Translations under genes and position numbers: made by a program
Source: Cichorium intybus
Lineage: Eukaryota > Streptophyta > Magnoliopsida > Asterales > Asteraceae
NCBI GenBank assembly: GCA_023525715.1
Contig: CM042011.1
Location: 58,880,854-58,944,853, forward strand
Reading direction: 5' to 3'
Length of the DNA stretch: 64,000 bases
Notes under the pieces: generated by a model
Told to the model about the DNA's origin: nothing
What the model saw: only the letters and a program-made list of their open reading frames with translations
Databases searched by the model: none
Shown here: in pieces, positions 38,181 to 49,743 of the stretch
Layout of the letters: every line of letters begins with the position of its first letter
Position numbering within the stretch: position 1 is the stretch's first letter

Positions 38181-41100
38181 TTTAGGAATAGATTAGAATG
38201 GTTATAAGTCTAAAAGTGGTTTCAGACAAACACAGTCCTATCCGCCAGACATCAAGCAACCACAGTCGTAGAATGAATCATACGAGTACACAACCATCAA
38301 GCAAGACTAAACCAGTATAAGCACACGATCTCACCCTATGGTTCTCTAACTACCTATGCATGCAACGTCACACAAAGTATAGTGAGAAGCCTCACCTGAA
38401 TCGCGAGGTGGAAACACAACACTAAATTCCTGAAGTATCAACAACTCAAACCTCCTAATCATCATTAGATATAAACCAATAACCCAAAACACTTTAAGGT
38501 CAAACCCTTAGTCAAATCCTTAAATCCACCTAAGTTTAACCAAAAGTCAAAACTAATAAAAATCAATGGTCAATGGTTAAAGTCAATAGCACACACGTCA
38601 TGCCGCGTCTAGGGTCTCTTCGCACCCTCCAGATGTAGCGTCGTTATCCCTTGGCGTTAGCAACACTATCTCTAAACATTTCAACTTCTTTGTTAAGTGT
38701 TTATTTCGTTAAGTCAGTGGCTAGGACTCTCCATAATTCATTTATTAAGGCTCCTAATGAATAAAATTGTAAACTTTATGAACATGCATGTCCAATACAT
38801 GTCCAACCCAAAACCTAGGTAAAAAGATGTCCAAAACACCCAAAGGCTCAAGCATGACTTTAAGAGGGCTTGGGCTTGCTCTCTTTTCTGGTTCAATGCT
38901 CCAGAATGGTTTAGAAAACGAACTTGGTAACCTGGAGTTTCCCAAATTCCAAAACACTTCGTATATGGACCAAAACACCATAAAACATTCCTAGCTCTAA
39001 GATCTAAGTATAAGGAGACATCCAATAATGAACTTTCTTACTTACAGGAGTCCACAATGTATAAGTAATGTTGGTTCTTGGCTGGAGGTTGCTTCCTTGC
39101 CCCACTCATTCGCTTCTTCTTCTTCTTCTTCAAACTTCACCTCAAAGCATGACATTGAGCTAAGAATCACAAAAGGTGGCTAAGACTCATTCAAGGGTTT
39201 CTCTGGGAGATGATGGATGATAAAAGAGGGTTTCTTAGGAGTTAGAGCCATTATATAGGGTTCAAAACCCTAGATATAGGGTTCAAAACCCTAGATATAG
39301 GGTTTTGGCATTTCAGCGGCATCATGCCACTATCTACAGGTGGTCGTGTCGCGAAGGGCCAACCCCCGTATACTGTTTTAAGCCCTCATTCGCGTCACGT
39401 ACGCCTATACATTCACACCGCTAAGGGAAAGAATCCCTTAAACTTTATTAAAACTTAGTCATTTTAAACTTAAACTCATTCCTGGAAACAGACCTTACAT
39501 TTATGATTTACGGAGTTTAATCAAGTTGACTTATAACTTTAAGTTAAGGTGTATATATGTATTATAAAATCTTGAGAGGATTCAATATATAAGACTCTAA
39601 GAATAGATTCTTGCAAATATGATAGGGCATCATATTAAGAATATATTGATCTCATGGCACAATGAGTGAGCCATCAAGGAGATTGCACTCACTTATACAA
39701 AAGGAATTATACACCAGACTAAACATATCATAGTATGTTTGATAAAAGGGACATCGATAGAACAAATGGGAAGGTCATGGGATGACTATATAAAGTACAT
39801 TCTAAGGTTAGAATAGTTTCTTTAAACACAACTCTAAAAGATAGTGATAATGTAAAAGGTTACACTAATGGAAGCTTCTAGGGAAAGCAAGAAGAGTGTT
39901 GACCAACAAAAGGGCACATCTTCATAGAATATGAGGATGAAATTTATTGGAAAGAGCTCCAAGTGAATAACAAGATTAAATAATCATCTACAAAGTTAAA
40001 ATGCAATTAATGCTTGAAAAGATACAAAAAGAAGATACTTGGATAATGAAGTTCCTTTAAAAGTTAGGTAAAGTCCTACCATTCAAAAATACATTTGATA
40101 CTTTAAGACTGTAAGGACATGCAAAGGGTTGATGATCCTAAGTCCTAATGGAACACCAAGATCTTATTACAAAGTTTAACCCAAGAAGGAGCTAAATGAT
40201 GAAGAAATGTCTATATTGCGAAAATTCACAAATCAAATTTTGGGGAACCCATTTACAAAGCTCATTTAAGAGGCTAAGCCTAAAGGGTCATGCTTGAGCT
40301 ACATGAATTTGTTATTTTAGTAAATGGGATTTGATTTGAGATTTTAGCATTTGGATATTCGAACATTACAAGCAGCAAGGTATTGTATTGAAGTAGATAT
40401 ATGAGATATGATATATTCATTAATACTTGTTGTGTTCCATATTAGCATTTTTAATTCATGAATAACTTGGTTATTCTAAACATCCATAATCGATCATACT
40501 TGTGAGAAAAACTATGAAATAAGACTAATATGAATCAGGATTGGTTGGTTTTCATGGGATGAAAATAGCAAAGGGTTGCAACAAAGTTGATTAGTACCTG
40601 TTGGGGACAAGTACTGGACATGACCTACTTCAAGATCACTTCATGGATCATCGTCATAAGTGAGTCTTGAATCAAGGTATTATCTTTGTATCCTTAAAAC
40701 TGAGATGCATATTTGGGATTTAAATGTAGTGAATGTTATGTATTGATATGGTAAAACTTTGTTCTTGAAATAATAGGCAGCCATAAAAGCCATCATCAGA
40801 TATAGTATGACGTCAAAATGAGATTTGTTTTCTCTTATGAATCTAAGAGCAAGACCTCTAAGGCGCCTGATCAGAAGTTGAACTCAGATGATAATGATGA
40901 AGATCCATGTGTCATGTTCGACATGATGTCACATAACAAAAGGATAACTAATACATTACCTTATGCACCAATTTAGGCTATTTGGGAGTTTTCGGGAATT
41001 GGGTGTTGTTGGATGGAACTATGTCACATGTTACCAGGGGCAGTGAAATGTTGCTAGACGTTTACCATTGTCGGTATCAATCCTTGATGCAAGCTTGTGC

Positions 41101-42658
41101 AAGTGGGATTAAGAGAGTTCATTTGATGAGATTATCTATATCATTTAAAAGGGGTTTAAATGATTAAATAAGTTTTATTAAGCATACATTTATTTTAAGT
41201 GACTAAAATTAATAAGATTCATGTATATGGAATATCCATAAATCGAAAATACATATACATATGTATTTGTACTTAAATGAAATATTTCAAATAGTTGAAA
41301 TATGTTATTAAACTTATATTGTGAAAGGAAATTATTTATATACTTTATATTTTATAAATGTATAAGTTTGTAAAGTATAAAATCAAGAGAGAGAGTTATC
41401 TCTCTCTTACTTCACGTTCGACCGAGAAGAGGACAAAAGGGAGGTCAGTGTATTTGTCTTAGCCTCCTCCCTTATCCATTGCATGAAGGTCTTTTGACTT
41501 TGCATCTTGGAGAATTGTGTTGCGTGACTTTTAAAATGATAACATGTCAACATGTGATACTATTGCATCTTCCTTTCTCACACCATCTTAGCCGAAACTC
41601 TCTCTCTCTAGATTTTCTTCTTCCAATTTCAAGTATAGATTGGTTGTAGCACTTGTCTCTCTTCAATCAATCAGTTTTTTGTTCATAACAAAATGAGAGA
41701 AGAAGAAGGAGAGCAAGGAACTAGCATTCCAAAGGTGAAGCAACTTGTGGTGGATACTGTATACCATTATAGAAGAACATACTTTTGTTTTTGTTGCCAC
41801 AACAATCAATCTTTGAGATTGAGCCAAAGAACTTCAAAGGTTTTGTTTCCTTTTATCACTATGTTGTTATATTATTTTTAACATGTATATAATCAAATAT
41901 CATTGGTGGGAATAAAACTAGGTTTTATGTTTGTGTTCAATTTCAAATAACGCATATGTTGCCGTTTTCTAAACATGTGTTAAAACATCATACTTTGAAC
42001 ACTAGAATCCCAATAGATACTCCCAAAGTTACATCGAGATGGTGTTTAACAATAACAAATGCAAAAATCTAAGAGTTAAATAGGTGTCCAGGCCCACTAC
42101 TTAACCCGGTTGACGCTTGGTTCATAAAATGCGATTAATCGGGCTACCTACAGATTGTTGTATGCCATTTTAATTAAATAAAAAAATCACATGGTATGGT
42201 TACATTCACATATGACTCATAAGCACATCACAAGCCTAATGAAGTCAAAAAGTTCCAAAGCGTTCATACTACTTTACTTGCATGTTACTCGTGCCACCAA
42301 ACCCAATATAATTTAACATATTTATTTCACTCGTATCCATAGGGTGTGTGTTTGTGTAACCAATATAGTTTGATACAAGCACCCGCACAAACATACATAC
42401 AAATGGTATACCAATACATCAATTTCATAAAGATTTATAGGAAAAAGAGTTTGATTAATGGATATTCTCTAAACTACACATATTTCCTTGTTCATAAATA
42501 GAGTGTGTGATCAATTCTACAAACACTTGGGGTAGTACAGTGTATGTAACTAATCGAAAGACTCTACCAAAACTGTAAAATTAATAGGGAATTTATCACG
42601 ATCCTGAAGAGCATTTATTGCCACCAAGATCAGCATCTTCAACAGCTTTTATCAGTAA
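38181..42658. other. Unassigned intergenic DNA, probably old retroelement remains
   Basis: No gene is supported. From 38200 to about 39540 the - strand has the texture of an LTR (GGTGAGGCTTCTCACTATAC-type sequence), but no ends or duplications were recognised. 39253-39306 is a short tandem repeat of TATAGGGTTCAAAACCCTAGA. 40800-41000 and 41690-41880 contain short open frames without recognisable domains. 41390-41410 has paired GAGAGAGAG / CTCTCTC runs. Confidence 0.35.
39253..39306. repeat. Tandem repeat containing telo-box-like AAACCCTA
   Basis: About two and a half units of TATAGGGTTCAAAACCCTAGA. Each unit is itself a near palindrome and contains AAACCCTA / TAGGGTT. Confidence 0.75.
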
Positions 42659-42841
42659 CTATGCAGTTATCGTGGTCAAAAACCAAATAGCGGTGACCGC
42701 TATTTAATTTAGTGGTTTTCGCGATAGTATAGAGGTTTTTTTGTATTGCTACTTTTAGACTATTAGACTATGTAGAATTAATCTCACAAAAAGTTATATA
42801 AAAACATCACATAAAAACATATGTAATATTCTAATATTAAA
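42659..42841 (-). mobile_element. 'TAGCGG' element copy 2, part left of the Ty3 insertion
   Basis: Starts CTATGCAGTTATCGTGGTC, the same end as the hAT-type element at 36737, and follows it closely up to the Ty3 insertion point (TSD TTAAA at 42837-42841). It continues at 52204. Its right end was not located. Confidence 0.65.
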
Positions 42842-45136
42842 TGTAAGAACCCGCGAAAAAGTCAAAAAGGGTAAAATCGTCTTTTGTCATATTGTACGAC
42901 TATTATGTGTAATAATATGTATTAATATATGAGAAATAAGAGTTTATGAGAAATTTGGAGATTTGACGCGTGAATAGTGAAAAATGGCCAAAAAGGGCAA
43001 ATTGGTCATTTGACATGAAAATGACCAAAAATGTCAAGAAATTGTAAAGTTAGAAATTAATGGAACTTTGGTTGCAAGTTATGGTCTTAGGATCATCTTT
43101 GTATAAAAATTAGAAACCAAAGGACCAAAAATGTAAATACTTTATAAGTTAATTATATAACTCTAAAATAGAGTTATTTCTTCATTATGTGAGAAAGTCT
43201 CCAGAGAATTCCAGAGAGCACGAGAGGCAGCGGGAAGGAGCAAGGAAGAAGAGAAGTTCAAAGGAATTGCCAAGAATCAAACACTCCAACTTTGGAATTA
43301 GTGATTCCAAGGTAAGATTTCATCTTCTTTAACCTAGGTTTTGGGTTTATGCTTGAAATGGTTCTTTGGATGGAATTGAAACTGCAATTGCAGTTAGAAA
43401 TCATGTGGGTTAAGTAGCTAATGCTTTTAATAAGCCATTAGTTAAGAACTCAACTCAAAAACATGAAAGTAGAATGCTATTCTTGAGAATTTTCAAGTTT
43501 AGCCAAGAACTTTAATTTCTGCAATTGGGTTATGGAAGTGTTTTTAATGGCTTAATAAGCCCAGGCGCAGTGCGCCCCTAGCCAGGCGCAGTGCGCCTTC
43601 AGTCAGGGCCAGACAGGGACCAAAAATGTTAGAATTTTCAAATAACTCAAACGCTAGAAACTATAGCTAGACACGTCCGATTGACCTGAAATTTTAGACA
43701 TAACCCTAACATGGTATAAGAACATGTCGGGAATGGTCAAATCCGTAATTCGACCTTGCGGAAAAGTTACTGTAGCGGCAGAGGCTAAAAACACTATTCA
43801 TGCCCATGATTTTTAGAATTTGAGCTATACTTGTCCAATGAACTCCAAATTTGAAACACAAGTCTAATATAGTCTAAGATTTCATGGAAAAGAGTCGGAA
43901 CTGAAATACGACCCCTCGGGGGTACTGTAGCAGTATACGCGTATTTCGGAGAAAACCGTAAAATGAGTTATAAATGGTTATACATTTATTATAACCTATA
44001 GCTATGTTATATGAGACTTTAGCATTATAAAGTTAATTATATTGAGTATTTATATATACTATTTGTATAGGTGGTGCTTCAAACGTTATTGAGCACGGAA
44101 AGGGAAAAGCCGTACGAGAAGCGTAGTAAACCGTAGTAAAAAAATCAAGGTGAGTTTTATGAGGATTTCTATAGTACATAGCAAAATGTTATTTTCAGAA
44201 AAGTATGATTTCCAATGTTTATAAATACTAAAGTTTGGAAAATAGTTTTGAATGAAGCTCTATACAAGGGCTTAGTGTTTTAAGCATATTTTAAAGTATG
44301 ATTTGCAAAGTATGTTGAAAGAAGTTCCTTATGGGAAGTAAGATGTCAAACGCAGTTTTTGAAAGTATTTTTAGTAAAGAGTCATAAAATGTTTGAGTAA
44401 GAAATGTTTACAAATTGTGTCCCATTTTGACCAATTTGAGATGAAGTGAAGTAAGAATTAAAGAAGTATGAGCCAGTTGTCCGGACTAGGATCACCCACA
44501 TAATCGGGAGATCAGAAGGCACTACTGGGATGGTACCTCCCGTCGCGAAGTAGTTGTCTAGCTTAGTATACCCTTGTGCTTGAATTCGTTCCAAGTCACA
44601 AAGGGGAGACAGAATGAGCAAACCGAGTGGGCAAATCTGTTCTGTCCCACGAGGGGAGCTAGTTGAATGAATTAATTAACTTAATTTATAAGTTTCAGTT
44701 GGTCACGAGAAAATGAGAAAGAAAGCAGATTTATGAAAGAAAGTCTTTTTAAAGTTTGAAAGTAAATAAGAAAGAGTTATTTTGAGATTTATGAAATAAA
44801 TCAGTTTTTAGCAATGTACTTTGATATTTCAAGTTTTGAATAGACAAGTTTTGGGTCTAAACCCATATTACTCACGAGACTTTATGTCTCACGTATACTA
44901 TGTTTTTGAAATGCTATGTACTTAGGTGAAGGAAGCGAGAGATGCAGTTGGGACCGTTATTGTACACTGTAAGTTTAAATTATGGTTATCTGTATTGAGT
45001 CTGTAATACCCCTTGAGTCCAAGTTTGTAAAATAAAACAAAAAAATTTAAGTGGCTATTTTATAGTCACAAGTTCTAAAATATGTTGTAAACTGTATTTG
45101 TTTATTAAATATGGTTTGAGAAAAAGGGGTGTTACA
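42842..45136 (+). repeat. 5' LTR of the Ty3 element
   Basis: 2295 bp, TGTAAGAACC...GGGGTGTTACA. TATATAA near 43152-43158 is a likely promoter TATA. It has two copies of GGCGCAGTGCGCC (43563-43575 and 43584-43596), and lacks about 165 bp present in the 3' LTR (between GGCTTA at 43556 and CCCAGGCGC). Confidence 0.92.
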
Positions 45137-45157
45137 GTTTTGGTATCAGAGCCATAG
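45137..45157 (+). other. Primer-binding site (tRNA-iMet type)
   Basis: TGGTATCAGAGCC begins four bases after the 5' LTR. It is the usual plant primer site complementary to initiator tRNA-Met. Confidence 0.85.
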
Positions 45158-47850
45158 TTTAAGCGAACTAGGTGTCAGTAATTGAACCTAGACTTAAACT
45201 GTGTAGGAGATTAGTAGAGCACCTATTGGGTTTAATGTAGGGAGTAAGTAGGATTGGGGGTAAACCCACAACAGTGGAACATGAGTCTTAGTGGTAAAAC
45301 TGGAAGCAAATGTGTATTTGTGGTTATAATAATATGGGCCCGTACTATCATAATCACAGGATATACATTTGAGTCTGGTGGAACCACACAGGAATCATGT
45401 GAAGCCGTAAGAGATAAGTGTAAGAGGTTTGAGGGGTATAGGTTCAGTATACCTATGAAAGAAAATCCAGTATGACTGGAAACAATACAGTATAAAAGAA
45501 AAAGTGTTACAGACAAAATAGTAAATATGAGATATATAGGGAAAAATCCCATACTCTATATGAGTCAGTATAAAGTATATGTAATAAGACATAAGAAAAT
45601 ACGAGTAAAGAGCACTGAAAATAAGATGACAAGGATGCTAAAGTAATGAAGGAGAAAAGTTTGAATTGTGGTTGTGATGACCACCGTATAATATGAGAAA
45701 TAATGTAAAGTATGACAAGAATCAGTAATGAGACATGGCCAGAATGTGTAAATGTATTAAAATTGTTAATAGAAGTAATGAAGTATATAGTACAGTTATA
45801 AAATAAAGAGTATAACTGAAAACTTCAGTTGTCTAACGGAAATGAATTATAATTATGGAATATAAATAAGAAAGATTGGAAAAGAATGTGAGTACGGATA
45901 TATGAATTAAATTCATATAAGAAAGAAGCATGAAAATATTTGAACAGAAAGAGTAAAAAGAAGTGAGTTGGATAAACCCAATTGAAGTATAAATATTAAA
46001 AAGTAGTATGATGGGTTGTTCGTGGACAACCAAGAAATGAAAACATGTATATAAAAATTTTGAGAAAATAAGATAGTATAAAATGAAAGCAAACTACTTA
46101 ACCAAGTAGTAGAAGATGAATCTAAGACAGAAATGAAAATGTCGGAAATGGGAAGTTGTGACTTCCAAACTTGAGAGTAATACGACAAATAAAGATATCT
46201 AATAGTTGAAGCAAATAACTAAGTTTGATATGTATTATAGTGAGCAATATAACAAAGTAAGTTAATTGAATGGGAAAGTAATAAAATTTGTTAAAGACTA
46301 TGAATAGATTGCATTTTTATAATGCAAGAGAATGAGTTGAGACAATAGAGAGACTGAATACCTAATTAAATGTTAGATGAACAGTTAAAGATAATACAGA
46401 TAATGATGACACTGAGGAAAATATAAAGATAGTTATTAAAGAAATGGTCATTTGAAAATCAGATTTAGTGACCATATAAATATGAAATAAGAAGAATTGA
46501 GAATGATAAAAGTATAACCGAAAGACTGTGAGAAAATGATTGAGAGTCACAAATAATAGGGGATAAAGAATAAAAGCAAATATTTGGATAGGTATTAGAC
46601 AAATAGTCAAATATGATATAAAGAGTAAAAGTGTATATTCAGATAAATGTCAGATAAAGAGCTAAAACAAAGAGACAAGAAGTTACCACTTCTAAGAAGA
46701 AGTGAAGGGCAAAAGTGGTCAAAGAATAGAGAAACTATAAAAAAAAAAATTGTATAGTGTGTATCGCTATAAGATGCATAAAAGTAAAGAGAGTAAAGAA
46801 ATGACACTTAAATAAAAGAAATTCTGGGTATTAAACCTAGAAAGTTATAAGTAAAAATATGTGAGATATAAAGACTAATTGTTAAAAAAAAAAAATGAAG
46901 GTAATCGTTACGAACATGAAAGTAGTGTATGATTAGTATGCATGATGAGATAAAACAAGAAATTGCTAAGACGGAAATACCAAATTTTATTGAAACATGA
47001 TTATAGTGCAGTCAGGATAAAAGAGAAGTAAAAGTTATTTTGGCATTAGCCATAGTAAATAAAGAGTAAGCAAGAGGTAGAATGCTGAATTAAGCATCAG
47101 TATGAGAAATAAGAATTATAAGAAAATACTAAAATATAAGTAACAAGATGAGAATGGTACATGGGGTACCTAAGAAGATAAGAAGTGTACTTAAAGGAGT
47201 ACTATAAAGAAACTGAGAAATGAAAAAAAAGACAAGATTATACTAGAAAGAATAATGAGTAAAAGAGATTGAAATTTACTAAAATATAAGAAAAGTGAAA
47301 GAGATGTTTAGATCTTTAATACGCCGAAAAAAAAATAATAATAATATAAGTAAAGAATGATACTAGACATGTATTTATAAAAGTAATACATGCAAGTATT
47401 AAGATGATAAGGTAATAACCTTATGAGAATGTAAGAAAATTAATAGTAAAGACAAAGAAAAAGAGAGAAAGGATAGAAAATTCTTTGAATATTAAAGATG
47501 AAAGAAACAAGAATAATAATTGACTTTTGAAAAGTCAATTCCTCTGGTATATGTAGATATACGAAGTTGTAAAACTTCTAAAGAAATGTATAAAGACAAA
47601 GCGGGCAGATATCGTGTAAATATACATATATAAATATATACATGAGATCTGAGTCTAATGCCAAAAACAAAAAGAAGTAATTAGAAATGTAGATTGACTA
47701 TTGGAAAGTCAGTTTTCTATAATAAAGTATGGAATGTTAGAGCTTCTAAGATAAGATAGAGAAAATAAATTTAAAATATGAAATTTACTCTAGTAAAAAA
47801 ATAAGTAAAAGTATTTAGTACATTAAAAGAGAAGTCTAGTAATGCGTCTG
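45158..47850 (+). other. Non-coding purine-rich interior of the Ty3 element
   Basis: 2.7 kb strongly skewed to A and G on the + strand. Long frames occur only on -, as expected from the skew, and none has domains. No CCHC, protease or reverse-transcriptase block was recognised. It occupies the place of gag, protease and reverse transcriptase. Confidence 0.7.
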
Positions 47851-48319
47851 TCCTTATATTACTAGATGGGACAAAAGATTTTGAAGTAGACAGCCTCACA
47901 AAGAGGGCTTAGCTGTGTGTAGATGCAGAGGAGTACGAGTATAGCATATGCTCCCAGATAGTTAAAAGCCCTAAAAATACAGTATATTACCTATGATATA
48001 GAGCCAATAGCAATAGTATTTGCCTTGAAGGTTTGGAGGCATTACCTGTATGGAACAAAGCGCAAGTTATTCACTAATCACAAGAGTTTGTAGTATGTGT
48101 TCACTCAAATAGAGTTGAACATAAGACAGAAAAAATAGTTAGAGTTGATCAGTAATCATGTTTGCGAGATTGTTTACCATTCAGGCAAGCAAGTGTGGCA
48201 GCAGATGCATTGAGTAGAAAAGTTCCAGAGAAAAGAATCAATGCAAGATTGATACGTATAGAACTAGTATTATAGAACAGATTAAAGCAGCTCAGCAAAA
48301 AGTTGAAGAAAGCGGGGAT
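47851..48319 (+). pseudogene. Decayed RNase H region of Ty3 pol
   Basis: Broken pieces in three frames match the order of Ty3 RNase H: VLILLDGTKDFEVDS, then a segment near 48017 (VFALKVWRHYLYGTKRKLF), then near 48190 a frame with AADALSRKVPEKRINA. Many stops and frameshifts separate them. Confidence 0.75.
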
Positions 48320-49732
48320 GTGAAAGATGAAAAGCTAGGAAAAGATACTCAGTTTGAAACCAATAGTCAAGGCTTGAAGACCTTCAAAAACCGCATATGG
48401 GTACCAAAGACAGGAGGATTAAGAAAACTGATACTAGAAGAGTCGCACAAGTCAAAGTATTCCATACATCCAGGGAGTACCAAGACTTATCAAGATTTGA
48501 AAAGACATTACTGGTGGCCTGGAATGAAGAAAAGAATAGCCAAGTACATCTCCAAGTGTGTCATTTGTGCACAAGTGAAGGCGGAACATCAGGTCCCGCA
48601 TGGGGATGCTCAGTCATTGCACATTCCAGCCGGAAAGTGGAAAGATGTAACCATGGACTTGATTGTCGGGTTACCGAGGACAAGAAGAGGTCATGATAGT
48701 ATATGGGTCATAGTGGACCGGTTGACCAAGAGTGCACTGTTTCTAGCCATAAAAGAAACTACTCCATTGGAGCAGTTAGCCCAATTGTATGTAGAGGAAG
48801 TATTTAGAAGATATGGTGCACCGTTGTCTATCGTGTCAGACAGAGACCCTAGATTTACCTCTAACTTCTGGAGAGCATTGCAAGATAAAATGGAGACAAG
48901 AATTCAGTTAAGTACAGCGTATCATCCTCAAACGGATGGTCAGAGTGAACGAATGATCCAGACATTGGAAGACATTGGAAGACATTGGAAGACATGCGTG
49001 ATGGATTTTGGAGGAAATTGGGACGAACACCTGCCATTAGTGGAGTTTGCATACAACAATAGCTACCATTCTAGCATTAAAATGCCACCTTTTGAGGCAT
49101 TATATGGTAGAAAGTGCAGAACTCCTTTATGTTGGTCAGAAGCGGGTGAGACGAAGCTTACAGGGCCAGAGATTGTTAGAGTGACTAATGAGAAGATCGG
49201 AGTAATTCAAGCCAACATGAAAGCAGCACAAGATAGGCAAAGGAGTTATTCGAATCTAAAGAAAAGATCATATGACTTGCAAGAAGGGGATTTGGTAATG
49301 ATAAAGGTGTCGCCATGGAAAGGAGTGGTTAGATTTGGCAAGAGGGGAAAGCTGAGTCCAAGGTACATTGGACCTTTTAGAATTCTGAAGAGAGTTGGGT
49401 TACAGGCATTCAAGCTAGACTTACCACCCGAACTTAGTGGAATACATGATACCTTTCATGTATGCTACTTGAAGAAGTACTTTGGTAAAGAAGAGCTAGT
49501 AATACCTTATACGGATTTGAGAGTGGAGACTCCCAGCAAAATGATCGAAGAACCTGAAGCGATTTTAGAAATGCAAACTAAGAAGCTAAGGAATAAAGAG
49601 ATTGACCTTGTACTAGTCAAGTGGAAGCATCCCTTAGGGTCAAACTTGACTTGGGAGACGTTAGAAGAAATGAAGAGAAGATACCCAAATTTCACGGATT
49701 ACGAAAAGATTCCGAGGACGAAATCCGCTTAA
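48320..49732 (+). CDS. Ty3/gypsy integrase with C-terminal chromodomain (470 codons open)
   Basis: The only intact pol part. Residue numbers are from the first ATG, which is arbitrary because integrase is normally cut from a polyprotein. The zinc-binding HHCC finger is H43, H50, C80, C83. Catalytic triad: D113 (in TMDLIVGLP), D174 (SDRDPRF) and E210 (TDGQSER), with the expected 35 residues between the last two. The GPF/GPY-type module is at 348-356 (PRYIGPFRIL). A chromodomain-like segment occupies about 411-459 (EPEAILEMQTKK...VLVKWKHP...TWETLEEM), which places the element among chromoviruses. Between 216 and 225 a 10-bp unit is present three times, adding residues (LEDIGRHWKT) without breaking the frame. 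Stop at 49730-49732, overlapping the polypurine tract. It acts in the nucleus to insert the cDNA copy. Confidence 0.9.
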   Translation: MKDEKLGKDTQFETNSQGLKTFKNRIWVPKTGGLRKLILEESHKSKYSIHPGSTKTYQDLKRHYWWPGMKKRIAKYISKCVICAQVKAEHQVPHGDAQSLHIPAGKWKDVTMDLIVGLPRTRRGHDSIWVIVDRLTKSALFLAIKETTPLEQLAQLYVEEVFRRYGAPLSIVSDRDPRFTSNFWRALQDKMETRIQLSTAYHPQTDGQSERMIQTLEDIGRHWKTCVMDFGGNWDEHLPLVEFAYNNSYHSSIKMPPFEALYGRKCRTPLCWSEAGETKLTGPEIVRVTNEKIGVIQANMKAAQDRQRSYSNLKKRSYDLQEGDLVMIKVSPWKGVVRFGKRGKLSPRYIGPFRILKRVGLQAFKLDLPPELSGIHDTFHVCYLKKYFGKEELVIPYTDLRVETPSKMIEEPEAILEMQTKKLRNKEIDLVLVKWKHPLGSNLTWETLEEMKRRYPNFTDYEKIPRTKSA

Positions 49733-49743
49733 GGAGGGGCGAC
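49731..49743 (+). other. Polypurine tract
   Basis: AAGGAGGGG followed by CGAC, immediately before the 3' LTR; the plus-strand primer site. Confidence 0.7.

Noticed and set aside
38738..39025. 95-codon - strand frame MDVSLYLDLR...
   Set aside because: No recognisable domain, overlapping frames on the opposite strand, and the surrounding sequence looks like old LTR DNA.
39253..39306. Interstitial telomere repeat
   Set aside because: AAACCCTA occurs, but the unit is a 21-22 bp near palindrome, not the 7-bp TTTAGGG array.
44382..44621. 79-codon frame MLILSPLCDL... on -, also at 51449-51688
   Set aside because: It is identical because it lies in both Ty3 LTRs and is antisense to the element; it has no domain or start context to support a gene.
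45232..46807. Several hydrophobic frames on - in the Ty3 interior
   Set aside because: They arise from the purine skew of the + strand (pyrimidine-rich codons for Phe, Ser, Leu and Ile on -), not from genes.
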